Shown piece by piece: positions 15,048 to 26,610 of a stretch of 64,000 nucleotides of DNA (its first letter is position 1; each line of letters begins with the position of its first letter). The stretch lies in NCBI GenBank assembly GCA_004154925.1, contig QJNS01000043.1, positions 310,001 to 374,000 on the forward strand, written 5' to 3'. Source of the DNA: Monosporascus cannonballus. Taxonomy: Eukaryota > Ascomycota > Sordariomycetes > Xylariales. The notes beneath the pieces were generated by a model. It worked only from the letters and a program-made list of their open reading frames with translations, ran no database searches and had not been told where the DNA came from. Made by a program: the position numbers and the translations under genes.

Positions 15048-18000
15048 ATGACAGGTCAAGTCGTCGGTGCAGGTCCAGCTGCAACAGCTTCTTCACCTCG
15101 TCATAACCACCATCCTCCACAACGCTCTCCAACCACGACGAGTCTGGCTATCCCCGAACAGGGATCGCCAGATCATCACCAAAATGCCGACCCACTACCC
15201 ACCATCCTGACCTTCTCTGAAGTCCCAGCCGACCTATTACAGCTTGGACCCCCCGACTCGCAACGCCACACTGAAACACCAAGTGATAAACAATCCGCTG
15301 ACAAGCCCAAACCCAAACCCAGTCAACACCGCAAACCCAGCCCCGGTCTTGCAGCGCGCCTCAAGGCATTGGGTATCGGTTCAAATAAACAAGAGTCTTC
15401 CTCCCCTCCGCCGCCACAGCTCGATCGCATCGGTCGCTTGTCTGAAGATCAGCTACGACAGATCGAACAACAACATTTAGCAAGTTCTACGGGGCTTGTA
15501 GTTGAGCGCCGCGGTCGCCCCTGGAAGGGTGCTGGCGCCCCTCTGAAGCTGTTGCGCTCCAGATCAGGACGTGACCCGTCTCAGACCAACAGTGACGACG
15601 GGACGTCATCCTCCCTCCAGAGCGAACCCGAACTGCTCCCCGAGATAACACAAGCTTTACCTCTAGACATGGACACAAACAAGTATCGCCTGCCGGACCA
15701 CACCAATGGAAACGGCATCAAGGCACAATTACACGTCCGGAAAGAGCACATCGAACGAGACGCACGAGCTCCTGAGCGAGAATCTCCTACTCCGCCTCCT
15801 CCCCCTCCGAAGGATACCCCGCCGGATAGTACTAGTCCCGCAGCCGCAGAATTCGCCTCCGACTTGCATTCGTACTTAAATCCGCTAGGACTCCAGCGTC
15901 CACCGTCTCTCTACACGCTATCTCGCGCTTCGTTCGCCACTCAACTCGCGCAGTTGACCGCCCTGCAACTTCCAGATGCCGAACTCCTTTCAAACAAGAT
16001 CACCGCCATTCCCACGGCCCAGGCCGCGGCCAAGGCCTTGATAGGCGCTGCTGAACAAATACGCGGCTGGATTTCGAAAGCTTCCGAAGTAATTGGGGGC
16101 CTAGAGAGCGAGGACGACGTCGAGTGGGCAGCGGCCGGCGGCAGGGAGGGCTATACAGAGGTGGAGAACTCCATCTCAAGATTCGAGGAACTCATCAATG
16201 TCTATGTAAGCGCCATCGAGGAGCTACAGGGCCGTGATGACATTGGCAGCGTGTCCGGTGAAGACCTGCAGAGGGCTGTCACGCAGATGGAGTTGATCAT
16301 GAACGACTGGCGGAATATTCGCACCACACTGAACAATGCAAAACTACAGGTGGAGATAGCGATGGAGTGGGAAGAGCTATGGAATAACGTCTTGGGGGAC
16401 ATTCAGAACGAACTAGAGGAGTTAGGCCGACTGGTCTTCGAAATGGAGGAAAGACGGCATAAATCCATCGTGGCGGTCGAGAAAGGCGACGGGGTAGATA
16501 TAGGCGATCTGGAGACGATTGTTGAAGAAAGGCCTCCCGTAGTGGCGCGCAACAATCGGTTCAGTCTGCCCGCATTTCCAGTCAGCCCGAACATCCCAGA
16601 AACTCCTCAGTTAACGCAAGACGACTCTAGCTTGCTCGCGTTATTCGCCAGAATGCAACCTCTAAGGGCATCCTTGGACTTCCTGCCCATGAGGCTTTCC
16701 GTCTTCCAAGCAAGAGCTGAGAAGGCCTTTCCGACGGCCTGCGAGGAGCTTGAGATGAGGCGGGCAGGGCTGGAAGGGAGCTACAAGAAGCTCGAGAAAG
16801 ATGCGGAGTCCTTAAGAAAGGAGCTGGGAGAAGATAAATGGGTCCTTGTCTTCCGCGGCGCCGGTAGACAAGCACAGAAGATGATCGAGTCTGTGGATCG
16901 GACTATGGTTAAACTATGCGAAGGCGCGGACCAGGGCCTGCAGCTCACCAACCCGCCGGCCATGAGCAAGAAGATCGAGAGCTATGAGGCGAAGAGGACG
17001 CATTACGGGCCAGCCATAGAGCGTGTACTCTCCATCATCGAAAAAGGTGTCAAAGATCGGCTCACGGTCAATGGCGAAATATTGAGACTGCATACGGAGC
17101 TACAATCTAGGTGGAAAGAGGTGAAAGGGAATATGAAGGACACGGATGCGGTGCTGGAGGAGATTCAGTCGGAACGGAGGAGTCAACAGCTTCGAGATTC
17201 TGTCTCAAGTATGCTCTCGAACGACATGTCTACCATTGCTAGCGGCCACGACACCCCTGGGAGCTCGCCTCCGTCATCCGTCGTTATGTCTAGCCTCGGG
17301 CTCGAGCCAATTACGCCAGTCCCAAAGGGCAAAGGCCGTTCCGGAAGCATGGGAAGCAACTTGCCACAGCCCACATCAGCGAGAAGGAGTGCCACAAACC
17401 TGGCTCCTCCCTCGCAAAACACGCGCCGCCCGCTAGCGTCTCGCGTATCTACTCTTTCCAATGAATCCGTACAATCGACTTTATCCCGAAGCGGAGCTGC
17501 GTCTCCTCTGGGAACTCGACTTCCGCGCTCCACTGCCAAAGTTCCCGATAACCGTCCAAAGTGGAACGCCTCCACAAACACCAACAATATCGACGTGGGC
17601 CACAACTTCAAACCTCTCACCCTCACAACCCCCAGCCCGTATGCCAAGGTTCATACGCCGCCAACCTCGCGGGAATCTAAGTTACCCACGCGCAGTTCGC
17701 TAGGCAGAGAATCCTCATCGCCGGTACCTGACCATACGCCTTCCAGGCAAAGCACTTCACGCTTGGGACTCCGCAACCAAACTTCTTCCCCTGGCCCTTA
17801 CTCCCAGCAGACTCTGGCGAAATCCCGCCTAACTGCGCAGCCCTCAATGTCTAATCTCAAGAACCGCCTAAGATCTCAGCCATCCACGGCTAATCTCAAT
17901 AACCGGAGATCTTCAATGCTCCCCCCAAGGTCGCAGGACAGTGCTTTTGACACCACGCAAAGACCTCAAAGCTCGATGGCAGCGAGTAGGCGCGTCAGCC

Positions 18001-18149
18001 TCCTCCCCCAGCTGAGGGTAGATAGAGACGATTCTTCAAGTGGCCGGCAGAGCCCCCAGGCCATCGCAGGCGCGCGGTCAGCAATGCGGAAGTCTACTAG
18101 CGCGATGGATACGCGGCCGAAAGACAATAAGCCACGCTGGCACTTCTGA
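15048..18149 (+). CDS. KAR9: KAR9-family spindle-positioning protein
   Basis: This intronless 1,033-aa protein resembles the KAR9 family, which links EB1/Bim1 at microtubule plus ends to actomyosin transport and orients nuclei or spindles. Residues 1-270 are Pro/Ser-rich and disordered. Roughly residues 280-720 are alpha-helical and carry family-like blocks (SLYTLSRASFATQLAQL; NSISRFEELINVYVSAIEEL; AMEWEELWNNVLGDIQNELEE). The remaining C-terminal part is a basic Ser/Arg-rich tail. It includes an SxLP sequence, SKLPTRSS, starting at Ser877, which fits an EB1-binding SxIP-like motif. The protein ends in KPRWHF. Only the family is claimed. The start is the first ATG of the long frame. Confidence 0.85.
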   Translation: MTGQVVGAGPAATASSPRHNHHPPQRSPTTTSLAIPEQGSPDHHQNADPLPTILTFSEVPADLLQLGPPDSQRHTETPSDKQSADKPKPKPSQHRKPSPGLAARLKALGIGSNKQESSSPPPPQLDRIGRLSEDQLRQIEQQHLASSTGLVVERRGRPWKGAGAPLKLLRSRSGRDPSQTNSDDGTSSSLQSEPELLPEITQALPLDMDTNKYRLPDHTNGNGIKAQLHVRKEHIERDARAPERESPTPPPPPPKDTPPDSTSPAAAEFASDLHSYLNPLGLQRPPSLYTLSRASFATQLAQLTALQLPDAELLSNKITAIPTAQAAAKALIGAAEQIRGWISKASEVIGGLESEDDVEWAAAGGREGYTEVENSISRFEELINVYVSAIEELQGRDDIGSVSGEDLQRAVTQMELIMNDWRNIRTTLNNAKLQVEIAMEWEELWNNVLGDIQNELEELGRLVFEMEERRHKSIVAVEKGDGVDIGDLETIVEERPPVVARNNRFSLPAFPVSPNIPETPQLTQDDSSLLALFARMQPLRASLDFLPMRLSVFQARAEKAFPTACEELEMRRAGLEGSYKKLEKDAESLRKELGEDKWVLVFRGAGRQAQKMIESVDRTMVKLCEGADQGLQLTNPPAMSKKIESYEAKRTHYGPAIERVLSIIEKGVKDRLTVNGEILRLHTELQSRWKEVKGNMKDTDAVLEEIQSERRSQQLRDSVSSMLSNDMSTIASGHDTPGSSPPSSVVMSSLGLEPITPVPKGKGRSGSMGSNLPQPTSARRSATNLAPPSQNTRRPLASRVSTLSNESVQSTLSRSGAASPLGTRLPRSTAKVPDNRPKWNASTNTNNIDVGHNFKPLTLTTPSPYAKVHTPPTSRESKLPTRSSLGRESSSPVPDHTPSRQSTSRLGLRNQTSSPGPYSQQTLAKSRLTAQPSMSNLKNRLRSQPSTANLNNRRSSMLPPRSQDSAFDTTQRPQSSMAASRRVSLLPQLRVDRDDSSSGRQSPQAIAGARSAMRKSTSAMDTRPKDNKPRWHF

Positions 18150-19912
18150 GTCGGTTTCATTCTATAGTCGACGACAGGCACATCTCCGTTAACGGCGGAT
18201 GTCGAACAGTCGCCGCGATCTATAAAAGAAACCTACTACCTCCGCTTATGACTACCCTCAATTTATCTATACCCTTTGATTGCTCGCGAGCCGGGCACCA
18301 TGTCTTTTTGAGTAGTACGAAGTCTCTTCTTTTTTTCCGGTCAAATGATACCAATATCAACAGATGATTATACGAAACGTGGGCTAGGCAGGCAGGGTCG
18401 CAAGCAGGGAGACAGGGAAGCGAGTTACCACCACATAGATGAACAAAGTCTAAAAATAGCGTGTGCGATCTTTTTAACTTTTTTTCGTTATCCAGATAAA
18501 CAGGAAATATGGGTTGTTATACCGCATTGTTGGTTGTACATAGGGTAAGGTAAGGAAGGGTAGGGGTAGGGGGAAAGAGCGCACTTCGAGGGAGGGCGGG
18601 GAGGAAAGAAAACGGGCTGTTTTAAGAGGCAGGGAGTTGGTTCAAAAGGTTCAAACTTGGTTACTTTAGATGTGCCCCATCAAATCGTGGGGGAATAAAA
18701 ATTACACTACGGAGTTCGTAATAGCGAGGGGAGCAGGCAGGTAGGGAGGCAGGCAGGCGTCAAATGGAAAACCCTTTTCAGCTATCTATCCCTCCCCCCT
18801 ACCCATCTATCGAGTCGGTTGGGTAGATATAGATAAATGTGTACACCTGATGTCGAGGCTGCCGCCGTTGATTCGAGACGTCCTGGTCTTTTTTCCGGTT
18901 CGGGGTGTCCGTCTTCTCGGGGGGATGGTCCAGGCATCCTGGAGTAGACGAGCAGCTGGGGCAGGCGTTGGTATATTAACGTGCAGAGAAGTAGTAGAAC
19001 GGAGATTCGAGCATTGAGGCTGCAACGCAGACAGGTACATTGTGGTGAAACCAATGGCGCTCGGTATGTTGGGCTTGTGCGCAACGGGGACTGGTGACGA
19101 TGAACCTTCCGGGGATTCATTCCCGTAGGCGGACAGTTTTCATTCGCATTTCCCGGCACGGGTTGGTTTTTTCGCCTTCTCCCCCTTACCAGATGTATCT
19201 CCCTCCCCAAGTCGGCGTTTATACCGAGACATCAGCTCGCGTTGGCCACATCATCCTGAGCCCCTTAAGCCAATAGCATCTTCTCTTATATCTCGCATCT
19301 CCTTTCTTTGAAGGCTTGTCCCGGCGTTTTAGCATCCAGGAGTCGCCTTCCCTAGGTATCGCATCGGGCCATACCCCGAGCGAGCGAGCTATTTGCGTAG
19401 GTGGACAACTGTTCATGTGTCCAAGTAAGCTGTATGGAATGTGCTGAATGCCATTGTGCCAACGCAACAGCGCGTTAGCAAGGGTGACAGGGGTGGTAGT
19501 CATACCTCCTAACACCGTCCTAGAATAGGGGTGACGAAATCCTGCTCATCACGTCTCATTAAAGGTAATTCTTGGAGTGGTGCCGATTCGAAGCACTTGT
19601 CATGAATATCGTCTACATGATATATATCTACCTATGTATCGTGATAAGAGGGCGATTCTCGCGAGCTGGGCCGATTTATGATCCAAAGACATCTCATTTC
19701 TATAGCAGAGGTCTCCTTCGGCTCACGAGCACAAAAATGGAGTCATCAATCCCCATAAGCAAAGTCAGCTCGATAGAGCTATATCAATCGGCCTTCGAAG
19801 GAATCTCGAAAACGCCCGGGCCATGCAGGAAGACAAAACAACTGCACGGGGAAAGCCGTCCGGCTACGCAATGCAATGCAACGTAAATCAAAAAGTAGTA
19901 TCCTTTCGTCGT
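18150..19912. other. Intergenic, convergent 3' ends of KAR9 and RecQ gene
   Basis: A 1.8-kb stretch between two convergent stop codons. It contains G-rich purine stretches at about 18543-18600 and 18725-18760. No gene or structured RNA could be supported. Confidence 0.5.
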
Positions 19913-22900
19913 TCAATGTCTCATAAGCCCAATGCCGCTGCTTCCCCCACCAGCTCCCCCGGGTCTACTCCCCCGGCTACCGAAGGCCCCGAATGATGAG
20001 CGCCCAGATCCGGTACTGCCTGTCGATCTGCGGTCACTCGTCGCCGTCCGCTTCTTCACCCCCGCGCCCGATTTCCCTCCCCTGCTAGAGCTTCCGGTAG
20101 CCTTGCGTATGTGCGACCGCTTACCTCCTTTGAATCCGCTTCTTGATCGTGATGCCGAGGACTTCGGGCGAGCACGTGAACTCTGTGAGGCTGCTGCCGC
20201 CGCCTGTTCCATACGCTCGAGGTTGCTATGGAACTCAAGAGCCTTGGCGGATGGCTGGGCCGGTATGACGCCGCCTCCAAAGTATGAAGAAACCGCGCCT
20301 TCCGCCTCATCATCTGCTGTGTCGTCATCGTCATCGCTCGTTACCAAATCCACCACAGCATGGCTGGCAGACCCGGCGGTGGCGGTTGCCGGAGCCGCTG
20401 TGCCCATCGTGTCCCGATACTGCTGCTGGAAGTTTCTGACAAGAGGCAAGAACTTTCCACCGTACCTATCCACTTTCTCAATGTTGATTCCCGGGATAAA
20501 GTGCATCTTGTCCAATGTATCTGCCCACCTTATAGCCATCTCACGAAAATCCTGGTGGGTGAACCAGCGCTGGCGTAACCCTTTCTTGTTGAGTAAGTCT
20601 TCCTGCAATACTGCAGCGGCTTCAGCGAAGCTCTGAGCGATGTCTTGGTGGATTTCAGATAAGCCCGCATCTTCCATATGAGTATCATGGGAAATGGGAG
20701 GCCCGACTGGTCTTCGCACGCGTTTGATGGATTTTGGAGGAGGCATTGACTCAAAGTCGTCATGGTCGTCTCCCTCAACGAAGTCATCTAGGGCATATCC
20801 ATGACTGTAACCGACATCCACATCGTCGCTGTCCTCATCATCCAGGGTTGCGACGGCCTTGCCTTTCTTTTTCTTGGCTTTAGCCGTAATAGGTGAGGAG
20901 ATGTTCGTTGATGGAGGATTGCGGCCCGCACCGCGTTTTGTTGCAGCCGCAGCTGGTTTGGCGGCGCGTGTCTGTGTTCTGGACAGACTGATCTGACTAT
21001 CACTGCTCTTAACTCGAGTAGTCAGAAAAAGGCTACGCCGCCCCGTCATGAACGAATGCGCACTGTGTCCGAGCTAGGAATAAAGTTAACAGCTGATGAA
21101 GGTGAAGAGGAGGTACGATGCTGGCTTACCCGAAAATATTGGACAGCAATCCCGACCGGGTGATTGATGACATTCTCTTCCTCCAGCGCGCCCTCGGCAG
21201 CCAGGCGGTCAATAACACGGTGTATTTCGTGTTTTGGCACGTCCTTGGCAATTCCGAACGACTTTTCAGCTTCCCGGTCTTCGCCCTTCTTCTTCTTTCC
21301 CATTAGGATGTCTGTACATTGAGTGAGTGTGAGTAGAGACCGCGATCGTATGGTCTCTAGGACAGCTATAGCATACTCGCTGAAGTCTTTGGTCTCAAAT
21401 GTCCCGCCCGCCTTGCAGTTGTCGCATGTGCCGGCGCAGTCTTTCCTGTCAAATGACTCCCCAAAGTAACGGAGGATTTCGACCCGACGACAATCGCTCT
21501 GATTATCACAGAAGGCTGTCACTGCGTTCAGCATGTTTTTCTGCCTTTCTTTCTGCTCCCTATTGCCGTCACCATCGGTGATCATCTTGCGAAGTGAGGT
21601 GACGTCAGTGTAGCTGAAATATAGGTAGCACTCCGATGGCTTTCCATCTCGTCCAGCACGACCGGTTTCCTGGTAATACCCTTCCAGGCTTTTCGGTATG
21701 GACTGATGAATGACGAAGCGGACATTGGGCTTATCAATTCCCATGCCAAAAGCAATGGTCGCGACGACAACCTTGATTCTGCCATTCTGCCAGTCCTTCT
21801 GAATGCGAGGCTTCTCGTTAGCCTCAACCGAGGCGTGATAGTGATGGGCGGCGATGCCGTGGTCTTGTAGCTTCTTCGCAATGGTCTCCGCCGATTTCCT
21901 GGAGAGAGTGTACACAATCCCCGTCCGTCCCGGGTACTTCGTCTTGATAAGTTCAGCGATACTATCTACGTTGCCCTTTTCCTTCCTCAAAACCTCGTAG
22001 TATAGGTTCGGTCGGTTGAAGCTTTGCGTGAATTCTTCGCATTGGTCAATACCTAAATTGTGTTTTATGTCCAGAATGACATTTCGGGTTGCGGTCGCCG
22101 TTAGAGCCATCACTGGAACTCCAGGGAACCGCTTCCGAAAGGCGCCAAGTTCTTTATAGTCGGGACGGAAGTCGTGACCCCATTGGCTGACACAGTGTGC
22201 TTCGTCGATGACCAGGCGAGCAAGCTTCTTCTTCCGGTAGAGCGTACTCAGTCCGTTGAGAAACGCTTTGCTTTTATTTACCATTTCCGGGGTTACATAG
22301 AGGAGTTGGAATATATGTTCCGGAAAAGACTCGTTGAAGCATGACATGATCTCTTGTCGCGCATTAGGCGAGCTTTCCCCGTTGAACGTCACCGCCAAGA
22401 TGTTGATTGCCCTGAGATGGTCCACCTGGTCCTGCATCAAACTGATCAGCGGCGACACCACAATGGTCATCCCGGAAGTCCTTCCGCTGGAGATGATGGC
22501 TGGGAGCTGATAGCACAGGGATTTCCCGCCGCCGGTCGGCATCAGGATGAAAGCATCTTTCCCAGACAATGTAGCATTGATTGCTTCCAGCTGGTTGTGC
22601 CTAAATCCCGACATCCTGAACCTATCCTTCAGGGCCCTTTTCACATCTGGAGACCATGGAAACTTCATCAGCTCTGGCGGGAAGGATGTCTCTCTGGAGG
22701 AATTAGAGACTCTTTTGACAGTTGGCTTCTGCTTCCGGGAAACAGCATTCCCCGATGTCTCCGTGAGTACGGATCGACCTGGCGCGCTTTGTGTGCTCCT
22801 CGAAGTGACTTTCTGAAGCTCGAGATCTTCCGCTACCATGTTCATATCCAAGTCCTCATCGCTATAATTGCTGTCATAGCCCTGCTGGTGGCTCGCAAGT

Positions 22901-25326
22901 GACCTGCCCGGGCTCTTGCGGCTCTTACCTTTAGGCAAGTTTGACCTTGCACCTATTGCTGCTGGTGGCTGACGCGATCGAGGAGGCTCCAAGTCTTCGA
23001 AAAGATCATCGTCGTCAGAGAGATCGTAACTATCTGCATCCAACCTTACGGTAGGTTGCGGTCGCATCGGAGTTCTGGTGGCCACCTTCCGTGGTGCTGA
23101 AAACGAAGTCTCCTGTCCGTAACTGAACAGCCCACGTTGAGGTGAAGGTGAAACGTCGTGTTGGCGTTCTCTGCTAGGAGATCTTCGGGATGGTGAGTCG
23201 CCTAAAGCCATAGTGACAGCTTCTCTAGGAGGGACCTGGGTTTGGAGGATGACTTGGGTGTTGCCTCCCGGAGCGAGCATAGTTTCCCTGGATAAGCTTG
23301 GGAGGCCGGGATTCCGCCGTGATTGAGTCGCTTGCACCAACGGTTCGGGATGAAGATTCTGGGAATGTTGGACATCTGCACTTTCGAAGAGGCTGCGGTC
23401 ATTGATACCAGCCTTTAGCAGACTCTCTAGTAGGGATGCCTGATGGTGTCCAATTTGTTTGTCCAGCTCGTCAAGTCGAGCCTCGTCATCGTGTGTAGTA
23501 AGATCATGGGCATAAGCATCCGAAATCCTTGATATCAAGACATCACGCTTAGCTTCATATTCTTGGTAAGACCGGTATTCGCTCCCGAGGGCTTCCAGCG
23601 CTGTTTCTTCCCGGAGAAGCTCTTCCTTCTCGAGTTTCAGACGATCCCTGAGCTCCAAATCCCTTTGTCGAAGGCTCTTCTCGAACGCTACCCTGTTCTG
23701 ATTGAGCTTCCGCCGAAGTAGTTCCCGTCTTTTGTAGATGACCGATGGTTGTTCTAAGAAGAGCTCCAAGACGAAAGAATTTCCCCCATCACTGAGCGGG
23801 TGGCTCCTTTGACTCGTATGCTTCGGTTCTTCCCAGGTAGTATCCGCCAGCTCAGGGGCTCCGGCTAGGTCGACTTCACGCTGACCTTCGTAACCATGTT
23901 TACGAGGTGATCGCCTAGCTGTCTCTTCAGCATTAAAGAGAGTCCGCCGAGACTTTGACGGGGTATCGAATGCGTCTATGACTTGACCCTTGCGTGGAGA
24001 TCTACGAGGCGAACTTCTGCGGTGCTTAGCGGACTGGGCAGAGTCGAGCACATAGTGACTGGTGGGGGTTATAGACTCGTCATCAGAATCCATAATCACA
24101 CGGTCATCGTGTTTTCTGCGTCTAGAGTCCTGCGCCTCTAGCTGATCAAGCTTAGGTTCTTCGTCCGAGTCATATTTCGCAGCCTTTGGGATGCGTCTCC
24201 GGGGCGATTTGAATGGTGACCGTTTCGTGGCACTCTCCTTTAGAGGCGAAAGTTCACTGACATCGTTGACTTTCACAGGCAGCGCTGCGGACTTCAAAGG
24301 CGTGTGATCAATTCGAGGGATAGCCCGAGATCTCGTCTTAGCCGGTGAAGATGTTGTGGATCGTTTAACTCGAGAGTGAACCAGCTCCTCTTCAGAAAGG
24401 ATGTCGTCGATATCATTGAAGTAGTCGTCAGTGGATGTGGTCGGCGGTCGGCTAATGTCCTCGCTTTTCCGCTTCTTCCCTCTCTTAGGAGTCAGGGGCA
24501 CCGGCCTTGTGGCATGTTCTTCCGTCCATAACGTGACATCATCTCCAAAGGCAACGGAGCCTCCACTGGGAAGCGGTGGCTCTGGCCGGGAAGCAAAATC
24601 CTCCCGCCATATACGAGTACCGCTTCCGAAGGCGGCAGATGCAGGGGATATTTGGTCCCCATCACCGGTTAGGTCAATCGTATCGAAAGCAGCACTACTA
24701 GCGAGCGTAGGACCAGGAGTGCGAAAATGATTCTCGTGCCTCCTATCGTGGAGCTGAAGTCGGGGCGAAGGGTTCTTCCCAGCCGAAGGGCTGGTGCCCA
24801 CTAATATAAAATTTAATAGAGCTTTCTGAAGAGAGAAGGGACGCGACCTACCCGAATTCTCCTTAAGGAGCTCGCTATACTGCCTGTGGAGCGAACCCAG
24901 CCCCGTGGCAGTGGAGGTTGTCGAAGTCGGCGTAAGCAATTGTTCCTGTTGAAAAACGAGATTCGGCCGTCTTGGTCGGGGATTCGACACCAATCTTGCC
25001 ATACTTCCTCCTAATCCCCGGTCCGTCGGCCTCCCTTCCGTTCTCGATGTCTGCGCCGTGTCCACATGGGAGGACTCGGCTTGGGAAATACCGACGAACT
25101 TTTCCGAAGGAGGAGCTTGAGTCGGTAACCGGAACTGACTTATCGAATGCGTGCCTGAATTGACATCTGCTGGTGTAGAGACTATATGCGCTGTAGACGG
25201 CTGGTCGGTCTGGGAGACGTCTCCAGGCTGATCATGAGCAGGCGGCAGAGCAGGCGCGTTTGGCGCGTTTAGTACGAGATTAGCCAGCAGCCAAGTCAAC
25301 TGGTCCCTTAGATTATTGCGTGTCAT
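19913..25326 (-). CDS. SGS1: RecQ helicase, Sgs1/BLM (QDE-3) type
   Basis: This is a 3'-5' DNA helicase of the BLM/Sgs1 branch, which acts in recombination intermediate dissolution and replication-fork repair. Exons 25326-21130 and 21073-19913 join in phase (VQYFR|LGHSAHSF), giving up to 1,785 aa. The start at MTRNNLRDQLTWLLA matches the usual fungal N-terminus; the frame extends nine codons further upstream. After a long disordered N-terminus come Walker A (MPTGGGKSLCYQLP, about residue 930), the DEAH box (VIDEAHCVSQWGHDFRPDY, about 1040), motif VI (YYQETGRAGRDG), the RQC zinc-binding cysteines (about 1280-1305), a winged helix and an HRDC-like domain (about 1530-1615). The C-terminus is Gly/Ser/Arg-rich. 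A 51-nt stretch at 24801-24851 may be an in-frame intron, shortening the protein by 17 aa. Confidence 0.93.
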
Positions 25327-25630
25327 GAAGTCGTGGTGGAACACCAGTTCCACAGAGACTCCATGGAAACTTTTTATTCAATTGGCATGACAATCGCTGC
25401 CGCTGGCAGTCGGAGTGAGTGTGTATAGCTCTGTTGTTTGTCCAGATTCGCGTTGGACGGCGGCTATGGTAAAAGAAGTATATGTGGGGCCTCATGGCGG
25501 TTCGCGATAACCCGCCAATACGCCAAAACACCAAGTCATGTGACTATGTCCACCACTTTAAGAGGTTTTCGAGTAGTTGCATACAGCGCTGTAACCCCTC
25601 CATATCCGCATACCCAAACCCCTTCATGGC

Positions 25631-26610
25631 TTAAAGTTCTTCTAAACCGTTCGATGTCGGTTGTCTTGCGAGCCATGAATGTATTAGTGTCCTTTTCGGC
25701 GCCGTCCTTGAGTCGACCTGCTTTGGCTTTTCCGCGCTGTTAAACAAGTACATGAAGGTAACCAGCAGTTTACCGGCTGCCGAAACGAACAGTGCTACCG
25801 GAGAACCAGCAGACCTGGCTATAGCAACTCCCACAAGTGATCCGGCAACTAACGACGCCAGAAAGCCCACACGTCTGTTCCTTGGCCTGTTGTTCCGTGC
25901 GAACAGATGCGGGTCGATCACCAGATCGATCCATGCCGCAGTGGCCATCGCAGTACTTATTTCAGTTGTTGCAAAGGAACGGGGTTGCACGACTTGGCTC
26001 CCAGAGGCGAAGGCTAGTAACGATACCACCGCTACTGGCGCGGCGCCAACGGGGCCGGTTGCTGCTTTGTATTGGATCGCTGCAGCGGCGAATACAAGAC
26101 AAGTTTGTAATAAGTTGCAGAGGAGAAGCCATATCCTGCGTCGCGGCCCAACAAGATGGCTCACTTGGCCAGTTACCCATCCTACAATACAAGATATCAG
26201 CCCCCGACCCAAGAACAAATCCGGTAGCCAGCACCAACGCCTCGAATAACGTCGTTGGAGGAAGGTCCTCGGCAAAAAGGTGTCCGTGCTCTCTAAACGA
26301 GATAAGTTTGAAGACCCGGATCGTCGCATACCTGCGAAAAGGAAGAAGCCAAGTGCGGCTCCAACATTTGCTGAGATGAACATTTCGCCATCTAAACCGG
26401 GCGAGAGGGCAGCTACCATGAGGAGGGCGGTGTTTCCCGTCTGGTTCGAGGCCTACAACGCCGAAAATTAGTCGTGGCTCGTTGTGGCTCGGCAAGCCTT
26501 CAGGGCACAGGTAAGGAATACACGGCGTCAGGTATCACATAGGAAACAATGGTAGTCGGGGAATGAGATGGCGTTCTGAATCCCAGTGCAGCTTGTGATC
26601 ATATGTTAAT
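25631..26610 (-). CDS. DUF1275 (YoaK-like) membrane protein, 5' part possibly broken
   Basis: Two exons are clear: 26452-26332 (ASNQTGNTALLMVAALS through GAALGFFLFAG) and 26181-25631, joined in phase across a 150-nt intron to give GFFLFAGWVTGQVSHLVGPR. At least four hydrophobic segments follow, as in the DUF1275 family of multi-pass membrane proteins of unknown function. The expected upstream exon, encoding TGIQNAISFPDYHCF, lies at about 26543-26600 and should join directly to ASNQTGN. However, the base pair after it reads CT (TTC|CTATGTGA) where GTATGT would be a perfect donor. Its own 5' end is not resolvable, so the upper coordinate is approximate. The gene is either a recent pseudogene or is expressed from an internal ATG at 26419. 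Confidence 0.6.

Noticed and set aside
18543..18580. Telomere-like G-rich repeat
   Set aside because: The GGTAGGGG-type text is irregular and does not match TTAGGG arrays; it lies in an ordinary 3' intergenic region.
26182..26331. Coding sequence MRRSGSSNLSRLEST in the DUF1275 gene
   Set aside because: It is an open 150-nt intron; the flanking exons join as GFFLFAGWVTGQ, which fits the family.
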